This document shows positions 24,945-35,364 of a stretch of DNA of 64,000 bases, in pieces. Below the pieces are notes generated by a model. That model worked only from the letters and a program-made list of their open reading frames with translations, did not search any database and was not told where the DNA came from. The DNA lies in contig JANAVB010015621.1 of assembly GCA_029216955.1 (NCBI GenBank), forward strand, positions 1 through 64,000, written 5' to 3'. Numbering within the stretch: position 1 is the stretch's first letter; every line of letters starts with the position of its first letter. The translations under genes and the position numbers were made by a program. This DNA is from Iris pallida. Its lineage: Eukaryota; Streptophyta; Magnoliopsida; Asparagales; Iridaceae.

Positions 24945-26489
24945 TTGGATATGTTAGATACCTTTCAGTCATTTACAATGGGAGTTGTGCAATCTCTTCA
25001 AACAGAAGTTTCATGTGAACATTCCAAAGACTCATATCTTATTGTTCCTGCTCGCAAGAAAGGTGAACGTCCAATACTTTTTAGTAAAAGACCGGAACAA
25101 AAATTTAGCTATACGGATGATAGCAAAGTTAACGACACGAGACATCTTCAATTCCGTCGTTACAGTCAACAATCAAAAGACATCGTCCGAAAAATGGGTT
25201 ACGACTTCAAAAGCGGCCTCAATTACGGTAAGGGAAGAAAAACTCCTCTCCGTACCGCTGTTCCACAAGGAAAGTCAGAAATGTATTATAGCAGGACCAA
25301 AAGAGGTCTCGGATACGCTTCCCCTCCAATGTTATCCCAAACAGTTTCTGATTCTGATAGCGAAGAACGTTCTAATTCTTCCGATTCCAGATCATGGGAT
25401 TCTGACACTAGCATCGGCGAAGTCCATCGTGTAATCGTATCTTCCAATATGGTTTCTGCTGAACTTCCGGAAGGATATGATGAGGATATTGAAGAAAGTT
25501 CTGAAACAGATCCTTGGGCTCAACAGATGGATAATCAGTGGGTACTCCGATTTGAACAAAGAGAACCTCCTACTGAAGATCAACTAGTTCAAGTTGATGT
25601 AGGAGAAAGCAAGTCACCTCGTCCAATCTTTATTAGTAAGAATCTTCCAGAAGCAGACAAACAAGAGTTGATTCTTCTTATTAAAGAATATATCGATGTC
25701 TTTGCTTGGAGTTATGAGGACATGCCAGGTTTAGATCCCAAAATTGCTACTCACAAACTGAACATTATGCCTAATGCTAAACCTGTCAAACAGCAACAAC
25801 GACGTTTCAAGCCTGAAATGATGGACGCAATTGATGATGAAGTCAAGAAGCTCATTGCTTGTGGCTTTATTCGAGAAGAACAACATCCTGACTGGGTGGC
25901 CAATGTTATTCCAGTCCTGAAGAAAACCGGCAAGGTTCGAGTTTGTATCGACTTTCGGGATCTTAATGAAGCATGTCCGAAAGATGAATTTCCTCTCCCT
26001 ATCACGGACGTTATGATTGACAATACCTGTGGATTCGAGCGAATATCTTTTATGGATGGGTTCTCTGGATACAATCAGATCAAGATGAATCCTGAAGATG
26101 AAAAACACACATCTTTTCGCACTCCTCGGGGAGTCTATTGCTACACAGTGATGCCATTTGGTCTCAAGAACGCTGGTGCAACTTACCAACGGGCTATGAG
26201 TACCATTTTCAGAGAACATCTTCGTAAAACAGTCGAATGCTATGTTGACGATATCGCCGTCAAAAGTCGTCTGAAGGAAGATCATATCCAAGACTTGAGA
26301 ACAATCTTCAATCTTATGCGTCAACATCAACTCAAGATGAATCCCACCAAGTCATTCTTGGGTGTCTCTAGTGGCAAGTTTCTCGGCTTCGTCATTACCT
26401 CTAAGGGTATACACGTGGATCCCGAGAAGATCAAAGCCATTCAAGAGATGCGTCCTCCACGCAACCTAAAAGAGCTACGAGAATTCTAA
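24945..26489 (+). pseudogene. Reverse transcriptase domain of the Tat element
   Basis: A Ser/Asp-rich linker (25330-25500) leads into RT. Visible motifs are VRVCIDFRDLNEACPKDEF at about 25940, FMDGFSGYNQI at 26050, MPFGLKNAGATYQRAM at 26150 and the catalytic box YVDD at 26241-26252. The frame ends in TAA at 26487, inside LKELREF-*-GRLAYIRRF, where Leu is normal, so one base change separates it from the downstream RNase H frame. The enzyme would copy element RNA into cDNA in cytoplasmic particles. Confidence 0.92.
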
Positions 26490-26525
26490 GGTCGACTTGC
26501 GTACATCAGGAGATTCATTTCGAAC

Positions 26526-28898
26526 TTGTCTGGACGTTGTAGACCATTTACTCAACTAATGAAGAAGGGTGTATCTTTCATTTGGACTGAAGAATGTCAA
26601 CGAGCATTCGACGATATCAAAAGATATCTTATGAACCCACCAGTTTTGGTGCCACCAATCTCTGGCATTCCATTCTTAATGTACGTCCGTGCTATGGATC
26701 ATTCCTTGGGTGCTTTACTTGCCCAAAAGAATAAAGAAGGTCATGAACAGGCCATCTATTATCTCAGTCGTACTATGATTGGTGCTGAACACCGTTATAG
26801 TCCGGTCGAGAAAGAATGCCTAGCTCTTATGTTCGCTGTACAGAAGACAAGGCATTACATCATTGGACAAACTATTCATGTCATATCCCGGGTTAATCCT
26901 CTTCGAGTACTCATGAAAAAGCCCAGCACACTCAATTCTCGGCTGGCTACATGGGCCATTCTTCTAGCCCAATATAACATGGTGTATGTTCCTCAAAAGT
27001 CTGTCAAAGGTCAAGCATTGGCGGATTTTCTAGCGGCTCATCCTGTACCGGAGACATCCAAACTTTATGATAAAATTCCAGATGAGACATTAGAATCAAA
27101 TATGATCTCTGAAGAATTTCCTACTTGGCGTCTGTTCTTTGACGGTGCATCCAGAATCGGACCCAATGGTGCCATTGTAGCAGGAGTTGGAGTGGTTCTC
27201 GTTTCTCTAGATGGATTGACCATCCAAAGAGCTTATTCTCTAGATGAACCCTGTTCCAACAATGTAGCGGAGTACAATGCCCTACTCATCGGCCTTCAGT
27301 TAGCCAAACAATTGGATGTCGAATATCTCGAAGTCTACGGTGATTCTAAGCTGGTTATTAATCAGGTTAGAGGAATCTATGAAGTTCGTCATCAAGATCT
27401 GGTACCTTATCATGAAGCAGCAATCAACATAGCTACATCATTCAAAGCTTTCTTCATCGACTATGTTCGACGAGCTTGCAATACTGAAGCGGATGCCCTG
27501 GCCAACCTTGCAGCTGTCTTAGCCATCCCTATCAAAAGACAACAAGTAGTGGTTGTCTCCAACCGAGAATTGTTCTGTGTTGAAAACAATCATAATATTG
27601 AATTCAACAATCTTGCTGAAGTCAATATTATCGACGAAGACTGGAGAACTCCTTTCATTGACTTCGTGGTTCATGACATACTTCCCGAAGATCCTAAGGA
27701 GGCTACGAGCGTTCGTCGACGATCTCTACGATTCTACTACAATCAAACCACCAAGACACTTTATCGGCGAACTTATGACGGTCTTCTCCTACGCTGTCTC
27801 GCTGGTGATGAAGCTAAACAAGTTTTACGTGAAGCTCACGATGGTGTTTGTGGAGCACATCAACCTGGTCCTAAACTACAGGATCGCATTAGACGCATGG
27901 GTTACTACTGGCCCTCTATGGTATCAGATGCCATTGAATATGCAAGAAAATGTCATGCTTGTCAAATCCATGCTGACTTCATTCACCAACCATCGAAGTT
28001 CCTACACCCGACTGCTGCTTCCTGGCCTTTTGAAGCTTGGGGCATGGATGTTATAGGTCCCATCAATCCTCCTTCTTCTAGAGGGCATCGGTTCATACTG
28101 GCAATAACGGACTACTTCTCCAAGTGGGCTGAAGCTATACCTCTGGCTAAAGTCAAGACTAGTAGCGTCATCAACTTCGTTAAACACCGTGTCATCTATA
28201 GATTTGGTGTACCTCGAAGAACCATCCATGACAATGGACCTCAATTCATCAGTCAGAAATTCACTAGATTCTGCGATGATCACTGGATTGACAACGTCGC
28301 TTCAACAGCCTACAATCCTGCTGCTAATGGATTAGCTGAAGCCTTCAACAAAACCATTATCAAGCTCCTCAAGAAGTTTATATCCACTAACAAACGGAAT
28401 TGGAGCGAGAAACTTGGTGAATGTCTTTGGGCCTACCGAACTACGGTCCGCAATCCTACAGGCTTTACACCTTTCTCTCTGGTGTATGGTTGTGAAGCTG
28501 TTCTTCCTCTGGAACTGCAAATTCCTTCTTTAAGGATTGCCATTGCTAACGAGCTCACTACAGAAAATAATGATCTTCTTCGACTTCAAGAGTTAGAAGC
28601 ACTTGATGAGAAGCGATTAATGGCTCAGCAGCATATTGAGTTATACCAAGCTCGCATCTCGAAGACTTTCAACCGTAAAGTTAAAGTCAGAACTTTCCAA
28701 CAAGGAGAACTTGTTCTAACGGTCAGACGTCCTATGACTATGACTCATATGAGCAAAGGCAAATTTGATGCGAAATGGGAAGGACCCTATGTTGTAAGCA
28801 AAGTCTTCTCAAATGGAGCTTATCAACTTGCAGAACTTAATGGTCGTATTGCTATGATGCCTATTAATGGCAAGTTCCTTAAAAAGTATTATGTATGA
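26526..28898 (+). CDS. Dual RNase H plus integrase segment of the Tat element
   Basis: This 790-codon open stretch is intact but is the 3' part of a broken polyprotein, so ATG at 26526 is only nominal. RNase H 1: FIWTEECQRAFDDIK, then SLGALLAQ, HRYSPVEKECLAL and ADFLAAHP. The second, archaeal-like RNase H begins RLFFDGAS (27130), with EYNALLIGLQLA and YGDSKLVINQV; this doubling marks the Tat clade. Integrase: zinc finger with HDGVCGAH and CHACQ (about 27840-27965), catalytic Asp in GMDVIGP (28045), Asp in IHDNGPQFIS (28228) and Glu in NGLAEAFNK (28335). The C-terminus ends FLKKYYV with no chromodomain. Confidence 0.93.
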   Translation: MSGRCRPFTQLMKKGVSFIWTEECQRAFDDIKRYLMNPPVLVPPISGIPFLMYVRAMDHSLGALLAQKNKEGHEQAIYYLSRTMIGAEHRYSPVEKECLALMFAVQKTRHYIIGQTIHVISRVNPLRVLMKKPSTLNSRLATWAILLAQYNMVYVPQKSVKGQALADFLAAHPVPETSKLYDKIPDETLESNMISEEFPTWRLFFDGASRIGPNGAIVAGVGVVLVSLDGLTIQRAYSLDEPCSNNVAEYNALLIGLQLAKQLDVEYLEVYGDSKLVINQVRGIYEVRHQDLVPYHEAAINIATSFKAFFIDYVRRACNTEADALANLAAVLAIPIKRQQVVVVSNRELFCVENNHNIEFNNLAEVNIIDEDWRTPFIDFVVHDILPEDPKEATSVRRRSLRFYYNQTTKTLYRRTYDGLLLRCLAGDEAKQVLREAHDGVCGAHQPGPKLQDRIRRMGYYWPSMVSDAIEYARKCHACQIHADFIHQPSKFLHPTAASWPFEAWGMDVIGPINPPSSRGHRFILAITDYFSKWAEAIPLAKVKTSSVINFVKHRVIYRFGVPRRTIHDNGPQFISQKFTRFCDDHWIDNVASTAYNPAANGLAEAFNKTIIKLLKKFISTNKRNWSEKLGECLWAYRTTVRNPTGFTPFSLVYGCEAVLPLELQIPSLRIAIANELTTENNDLLRLQELEALDEKRLMAQQHIELYQARISKTFNRKVKVRTFQQGELVLTVRRPMTMTHMSKGKFDAKWEGPYVVSKVFSNGAYQLAELNGRIAMMPINGKFLKKYYV

Positions 28899-28983
28899 AT
28901 GTAAATATTTGTAAAACATCAGACAAAGTTCAAGTTCATAAATAAAATGCAAATTTTATTTCATCATATGATAGTACATGATA
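28899..28983. terminator. Convergent polyadenylation region between pol and antisense genes
   Basis: AATAAAATGC (plus, from 28941) is followed within ten bases by TTTTATTTC, whose complement GAAATAAAA is a minus-strand poly(A) signal. Only 85 bases separate the pol stop from the antisense stop, so both RNAs probably end here. Confidence 0.55.
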
Positions 28984-29307
28984 TTAAGGAAGGTCACTAT
29001 CATCCTTCTCAACATTTGGACGCGGACCACTGTCGTCCTTCTCGAAAACACGATCAGCAAAAGAGCTGAGAACTTCCTTGCTGGAACCCACGAGGAATTT
29101 GTAAGCAGCCATCCTCATGGCTTCCTCTTCTTCAGTCCTTCCTGGATCCAGCAGAAAGTCCAGAATGTCTCGTGGTGGCTTGGGTACAGACGAACCTTCG
29201 CCTGCTTTTGTCTCCTTCGGCTGAACTGGATCGGCAGGGCGTTCTTCAGTGCCCTTCTGAGCCTTCGGGGCGATTTCAGCCTTCTTGGATGCTTCTCCGG
29301 ACGATAT
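28984..29307 (-). pseudogene. Small antisense gene B of the Tat element, start codon lost
   Basis: On the minus strand a 107-codon frame runs from 29307 to TAA at 28986-28984. It opens ATA-TCG-TCC-GGA, where ATG would be expected; the nearest upstream in-frame stop is a TGA about 30 bases before, and no other ATG is upstream. The product is hydrophilic: a Lys/Ala/Pro-rich N-terminal half (EASKKAEIAPKAQKG), then PPRDILDFLLDPGRTEEEE, AAYKFLVGSSKEVLSSFADR and an acidic tail. No known domain was recognised. A minus-strand TATA box lies 48 bases before the ATA, so it looks like a separate transcription unit. The window cannot tell whether ATA is a recent mutation or a non-AUG start. Confidence 0.65.
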
Positions 29308-29354
29308 TTTTATGTTGAAGAGTAGAAGTGCTCGTTCCTGTCAGATTTCTGTTA

Positions 29355-29362
29355 TATTTATA
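29355..29362 (-). promoter_or_regulatory. TATA box of antisense gene B
   Basis: Minus-strand GCCTATAAATATAAC, 48 bases upstream of the ATA start position and directly next to the palindromic repeat array. Confidence 0.65.
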
Positions 29363-29398
29363 GGCAGAGACTCCTCAAACAACGAAGCGACACATTCA

Positions 29399-29757
29399 TC
29401 CGACAATTCGCCTGTTCATTAATGCTTGACGGTTCATCCGTTCATTTATTACATTCATCCGACGGTTCATCCGTTCATTTATCACATTCATTCGACGGTT
29501 CGTCCGTTCATTACTCCCCGACGGTTCATCCGTTCATTTATCACATTCACTTGACGGTTCATCCGTTCATTATCACTTGACTGTCTACCCGTTCATTTCA
29601 TTTGACGGTTCACATGTTCATTCATCATCACTTGACGGTTTATCCGTTCATTATCATCCATTTTTGACGGTTTGTCCGTTAATTATATCACTTGACGGTT
29701 TTCCCGTTCATCTCACATATATTGACGAGTCATCATCGTTTATCATCCACATCAGCA
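29399..29757. repeat. Twelve-unit tandem repeat with ACGG...CCGT dyads
   Basis: Units of 25-34 bases have the core TTGACGGTTCATCCGTTCAT; within each, ACGG-TTCAT-CCGT is a dyad. I count about twelve units, eight or so with the core nearly intact. The array abuts the TATA box of antisense gene B on its upstream side. AACGG is a plant MYB-type core, which suggests, but does not show, a regulator-binding array. Confidence 0.85.
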
Positions 29758-30039
29758 ACTTGTCGTTTTCGATTAAGTTGTCAATTGAAATAATAATATT
29801 CAATATATTCTGTCACGTCCATATTACCTCTGAGCAGATATAATGAATATAATTATTTTCTATAAAATCATCAAGAAATATATTATGTCTTGTACCTCTG
29901 AATATATTTTCTATCTCTATTATTTATATCTAAATAAGATATGCAATAAATAATGGAGCCACAACAAAATGTCTTTTATTTATCAAAATACGAGGCATTA
30001 CAAAAACACATCTACGACAAAAGATACAAAAAGTTCTAT
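29758..30039. other. 3' region of antisense gene A
   Basis: AT-rich, non-coding. A minus-strand AATAAA (29980-29975) lies 60 bases past the gene A stop codon and would serve as its poly(A) signal. Confidence 0.5.
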
Positions 30040-33000
30040 TTAAGAAGGAGAAATGATCAAATTGTCAATCTGCTGCTTCAGAGTCTGCAGCTCTTCTTCA
30101 TGAGTAGATGTCACCCTCCTTCTGGCCTCTTCCATCCCGGTTTCTTCATTAAAAACAGGCATGGCTACCGTCCGGCGGGTAATCTCTGCACCATGAGTTG
30201 CCTCGTAATCATCCTTCTCCTGAATCAAGGCATTGAATTGTTCAATCACAAGTTGATGATTAGCAGTTTCCTCTTCTAACTCTTGTTGGAGGCGAGCAAT
30301 CTCTGCTTTCAGTTCAGCAGTTCTCTGTCCTTTTCTTTCAGCCATCAAAGTTACTGATTCTAGTTTGGAGTTGTATTCAGCAGACTTTGTGGAATAAGCC
30401 TCCAAAAGATTTTGAAGATTCATCCTTTCTATATCAGCTGCTTGGGCCATTCGCTCGAACTCAACCTGCACTAGAGATTCTATCTCCTTCTTTTTGAGTT
30501 CCTTATAATTCTTTATGGAGACTTCTAATTCATTCAATATGTGGTCCAGGAGAGTGGCCTGAGCTTCGTCTCCTTGCTCCCTTATAGCCCTTACTAAAAG
30601 AGAAGTTGGGTTTCTAACCATAAAGAAATCAGCTCCCTCTTTGTCTATCATCTTATGAACTAGAGGTCTCAGCGATTCAAAGAAGCATCTGGTGAATGAT
30701 TGAATAACTTGCTGATTAATTGCCAGAGTCCCAGGAGTCGCAGCTACTCCTGTTGAAGACGAGGCAGCAGGATGCTCGATCCTTTGTGTCTGGATGGCAG
30801 GCTCTTTAAACAAAGGAGCCAGAGTGGAGCTAGTCGCCCCTCCTGTTTGTTCCTCTGCAAAAGTAAAATTGTTATTTTGCCAGTCGTTTGCCAATAATCA
30901 AGAAGATTAAATAAAGACAGTCTTACCTTGGTTCGATTCAGCAATAGGCTTATCCCCTGCAGGAATAGACTCTAGCTGAGCAGAAGTCACCTCAGCTGCA
31001 ACAGCTTGGCTACTGCCCGCTTCAGAACCACAAGATAGATGATGACTACTACTAACAACCACCGTTGTTATGGGCACTATAGCCAGGTCCGTCAGAGGTG
31101 CTGGAAGAGTCTCAAGATCTGCAAGAAATACAAATAAAGTTATTAGCTATCAATCTATTCTAAAGGAGATTGCTAATTCATTTCATACCTTGAGGACCGG
31201 TGGTGGGAGTTTCTTTCGAAGCATCTTCATCTGCTTTTTCTGGAGATATTTCTATCTCAACATCCTCTTCAGGATTTAAGGTATCAGCAACTTTTTCTGA
31301 AGACGCCTCCACTTCAAAATCCTTTTTAGGATCTGAAGTATCATCGGCAGCATCAGGAGATATATGCTCTTCATCATCCCTTTCGGGATCTTGCATATAT
31401 TCATCAATATTTTCAGACGAAGAACTCTCCTCATCTTCTTCTTCTTCTTCTTCTTCTTCTTCTGGTGCATTCTTGCTGGTAGTCGCAGCTTGGTCACCAT
31501 AGTCATCCAGAGGGCTGTAACTGCAATCTTCTAGAGCTGCAATCATTTCGCGATCTTCCTCTTCGCGAAGGGTTCTAGGAGTAGGCGGAAGTTCAACAAT
31601 CTCTGTAGCAGGTAAAAGAGAGTGTACAATATTCTGCTCTTCCCTCACCTCCTCCACAGTACTTCCTCTAGGCTCTTCAGCCTCAGTTCTCGGAGCAAGA
31701 TTTGTTCTTTGCTCAACCTCCTCTCTATGTTCGGGATTAGGAGTTTTATTCCTAGGTTCTAGAACAGGAGTGGGAGATGGCAAGATTAATCCAGCTGTAG
31801 CGTCCATTACCATTGAAGACGGAGCTCGATTCCTTCTGTTGGCCAACTTCTTTCTTTTTAGTGGCCTCTCAGGGCTCTCTATATTTATAGTCTCAACTTG
31901 TTTCTGGATAGAGGTTGGTGTAATAGCCTCTTCTTGCTGAGTTGACCCGGCCAGCTGTCGAGACTGAGATCGAGTGGTGACCTTTTCAGAAGAGTGATCT
32001 AAAATCAATTTCTTCTTTGCTGCTGGAACAGGAGGATCCTCTCTTCTCCTCCTTTTTGCTGGAGATTTGCCCACCTTCAAAGAGATACGTAGTGGCGCAT
32101 TAACTTCTTGAGGGAACATAACATCCCTTGAGGTTTCCAAAGGTGCATCTTCTGGCTCATGTACCTCCTCATTTCCTGTGAGCGACAGGACAACTTTTCC
32201 TCTCTTCAATCTTGTTGAAGATGCAAAGCTATCTGCGAGGTTGAAATTCTCGGCAAAGGTATTTGAAGATGTATAAAAAAACTGAGTATGTAAACAGCAT
32301 CCGAGGGCCATGGTTGCTGTTTACAGGCATCGAGAACGTCGATTTCGTATCTCGAGCATTATAGTAAGCCCAGGCCCGGGCTCCATCTATCAAATAACCT
32401 TTTCCCTGAAGACATGTAATAGCATTCCCCACATGGAATTGGTCATAGCCGAACTGTCGAGCGAATCGACTGGAAGATACGGCTCTAAATAACATTCATC
32501 TTCGAACCGGTATACCAAGTGAGAAGGTCGGATTGTCTTCAACCATTCAAAAGCTACACGGCTCAGAGGATGCATTTGCGAATCAATCATATTTGTTCGC
32601 ATCTGTTCGTAACCAGCATGAGGCTTGGTACAATAAAAATTCCATCCCTTGCTCAAATTTAGAGCATATCTGCAGTCTCTTAGAGCAGTGAATTTCCACT
32701 TACCGTTGGCGTATCTTCGTAAAAAGCTGCCATCTACCGGTCCCATGCCGGGGTCCATCAAAGTGGGATGGTGGAGGAGCAACCACCCAAACAGATATGT
32801 ATATGGTAATTCCAACCGAGGAAATTCTTTTTCACCCTTGGATTTCAGCATCAGATCGACATAGAGACGAAGACCAGCATTCAGCTTACAAGTCATGGCT
32901 GACAGAAGATCCATCTTATAGCCGAAGACTAATTTGACGGCCGCAAATAGAACACCACGGTGGAAGCGGTCTACTGCACTGGATCCTGGAACTACAAATC

Positions 33001-34785
33001 TACAAAGCCAATGTGTCAGAAACCCTGCTAACTGGGCTTCTTTTGACATCGGTCTATATCCTACTCTCAGATAACTTTCGAGAGTATCTCCTGTTTTCAA
33101 AGGAGGACATTCATAGTCATCCTTCATCTGTTTATCAAAATCACCACTTTCTTCCATCAATTTCATCACTTCTGTGTTGCTCAATGGCTTGAAGAAATCA
33201 GGATAACATCTGTCATGTTCCTTGGTCTTTGCTTCTTGAATGTGGTTTAGGAACAAATAAGGTAGCCATTTCGAGGAATAGCAAGTGTTTGATGTGGCAC
33301 TCTTATAGAACAGGGAACAGATCTTGTAATGGCATAGCAGTTCCTCGAATACTGCTACCATTTCTGCATTTTCTCTCCGGAGTCTGTCCAATTCATCATT
33401 GGTGGGGACGAATTCTTCATATGGGAAATCTCTCATTGGTAGAAAAGAGATGTACTTCATCTCATGGAGTGCAAATCCAATTTCTCCGCCGGGAGTCATG
33501 AAGGTTCCTGTTCTGTAATTATACCTCTCTGCTAAAGCCAGGAACAGGTGAGGGTTCGGGGCAAAACCATAGACAGTGGCATGCACTGCTTGGTATAAGT
33601 TGATTCGCTGCAGTTCGCCTTCAAACTGGGTCAGAATCCAATTGGCTATGCAGCTCCATCTTTTGAAATCTGGATTCACTAATCCAGTCAGTCTGATGTC
33701 TTGCTCCAGATATCTTCCTTCGACTTTCGCAAATTCATTTGCGAAAATTGGGGTCATGACGGGCATTAACAATGAAGAATTCTCCGGTGGAATGCAACCG
33801 GGTTTCAGTCCTCTCAGCAAAACACTGTACCTTTCAGAAGAACTGTAGAACATATCTTTCTTGTTCTGTCCCTTCTTTACAAAGATTCTTCCCGGACGGG
33901 CATCTTGGAACGGAGTAAGGTTCCATTCCATTTTTCTCGGGTAACTCGCATGAGCATACCGGGATAATGGAAGGCAGCGTGGGATATTTGGTATCGAGAA
34001 AGATCTATCCGTCTGATGAACAATTCTTTCTTCCATTCTTGGTCTTGGTTGAGAACTTTTCTCGAAGGCTTCACCAAACAAGAATAATGGTTTCTTATGT
34101 ATAACAGCATCTGCCGTTTCCAGAGGTTGTCCGTTCATTAAACATTGCAGTGTTTCATTGTCCTGGGATACCAAAATCGCCTGACGGAAGGTCGGCAGAT
34201 CATACTGGGGATAATGAACATGGGAGAGATCCTCTTTATACTCTGACTCTGAAAGAGTTCCCACAAAATTTTCATATTCTGGATCTTCTCTCACATTAAC
34301 TGCATCAAACAGAGAAAATAAAAATCAGTACAAGACAAGTCAAAGATTCTGTCATCAGAATGCGCAACATCAGATTGCGCAACATCAGTATGCGCAAACA
34401 TCAGTATGCGCAAACATCAGACTGCGCAAACAAACAGTCATCAGTTTGCGCTGACAATCTCGCGCAAATCAGCAGATTGCGCTGACATCTGCCAGCGCAG
34501 TTCAACCGATTGTGCAGAAAGTCGCTCTTCATAAAAATGAAGAGTTAACTGATTTGTGCAACCAGAACCCTAAAGAGGGTGGCGCAGTATGATCACATCT
34601 CTAAAAAGAGATGGATTTTGAAGAACAGTGGGATCAAAACCCTAAAAAGGGTTTTTGATTAAAAGTTCTCTACCTGACATTGCTGGGTGAGCAGTTTCAT
34701 GGCGCGAAGCTCGTCGCGCAGCCCTGTTTGATGATTCGGCCGGGGCCTTGCCCTTAGCGGCGGCGGAGGAACGTCGGGGCGCCAT
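30040..34785 (-). pseudogene. Spliced antisense gene A of the Tat element, PMD-like protein
   Basis: Four exons on minus: 34785-34674, 34299-31189, 31118-30927, 30854-30040. Donors are CAG|GTAGAG, AAG|GTATGA and AAG|GTAAGA; acceptors are GATGCAG, TTCTTGCAG and CTTTTGCAG. Introns are 374, 70 and 72 bp. All phases match, and the total is exactly 1410 codons. Exon 1 encodes a basic start (MAPRRSSAAAKGKAPAESS). Exon 2 has PMD-like blocks: YNYRTGTFMTPGGEIGFALH and PSRFARQFGYDQ. Later parts are acidic and Glu-rich (32200-31190), then a coiled coil (ELKAEIARLQQELEEE) to the stop. In exon 2, between about 32455 and 32275 the PMD reading lies in another frame, so two compensating one-base indels (the second at a T7 run) break it. 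Function is unknown; antisense extra ORFs are known in Tat elements. Confidence 0.82.
34350..34520. repeat. TGCGCA-motif cluster in intron 1 of antisense gene A
   Basis: About ten copies of TGCGCAA, several within the 13-base phrase ATGCGCAACATCA or near variants. The same motif fills LTR U3 and the DNA upstream of the gene A TATA box (34905-34980). Confidence 0.8.
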
Positions 34786-34881
34786 GAAGATCGTCGGAGA
34801 AGGAAATGGAAGTTCGCTCGGAAATTTCTTTCTCTCAAACACAAAGGAGGCAAAGTAAAGAAATAAAGGGAAAGAGAAGGC

Positions 34882-34889
34882 TATTTATA
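34882..34889 (-). promoter_or_regulatory. TATA box of antisense gene A
   Basis: Minus-strand ACTATAAATAGCC, 97 bases before the ATG at 34785. TGCGCA motifs stand just upstream at 34905-34980. Confidence 0.7.
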
Positions 34890-35040
34890 GTTTTCGAAAA
34901 CGAAACGGCCGCCTCAGTTTGCGCCTAAAATTGGGGACAATTCCTCAGATTGCGCAGCCAGCTCACATCATGCGCAAATTGATTCAAATTTCAAAATTCA
35001 AAGTATTTCAAAATTTTGAATAAGTTCACATTTCGAAAAC

Positions 35041-35054
35041 TTTGAAGGGGGTCT
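35041..35054 (+). other. Polypurine tract of the Tat element
   Basis: TTTGAAGGGGGTCT immediately precedes the 3' LTR start TGTAGG. Confidence 0.55.
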
Positions 35055-35207
35055 TGTAGGTCCTAAAAAAACCAAGTTGCACCTATCAACTAAGTCAGAA
35101 AATCAAGAAATACATATTTCAAATGAACTGCGCAGACATCAGATTGCGCACTCTTCAGATTGCGCATACTGGATTGCGCATGCTCCCAACTGCGCAAGCT
35201 GACGTGG
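35055..35207 (+). repeat. 3' LTR of the Tat element, first part
   Basis: This matches the first 153 bases of the 5' LTR with eight substitutions. It breaks at CGTGG, where the 3.6 kb insertion begins, and resumes at 38843. Confidence 0.92.
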
Positions 35208-35300
35208 TGTAACCCCCTTCCCGAAATCTCGAAAATATTTTTTGTTTATATTATTTATTATTGTTAGAAATAGATTTCATGTTTACAAGTTATAAATAAA

Positions 35301-35364
<64 letters not shown>

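Noticed and set aside
31178..34294. Two large minus-strand frames as independent host genes
   Set aside because: They lie between pol and the 3' LTR of one element and join by splice sites in matching phase to one antisense gene.
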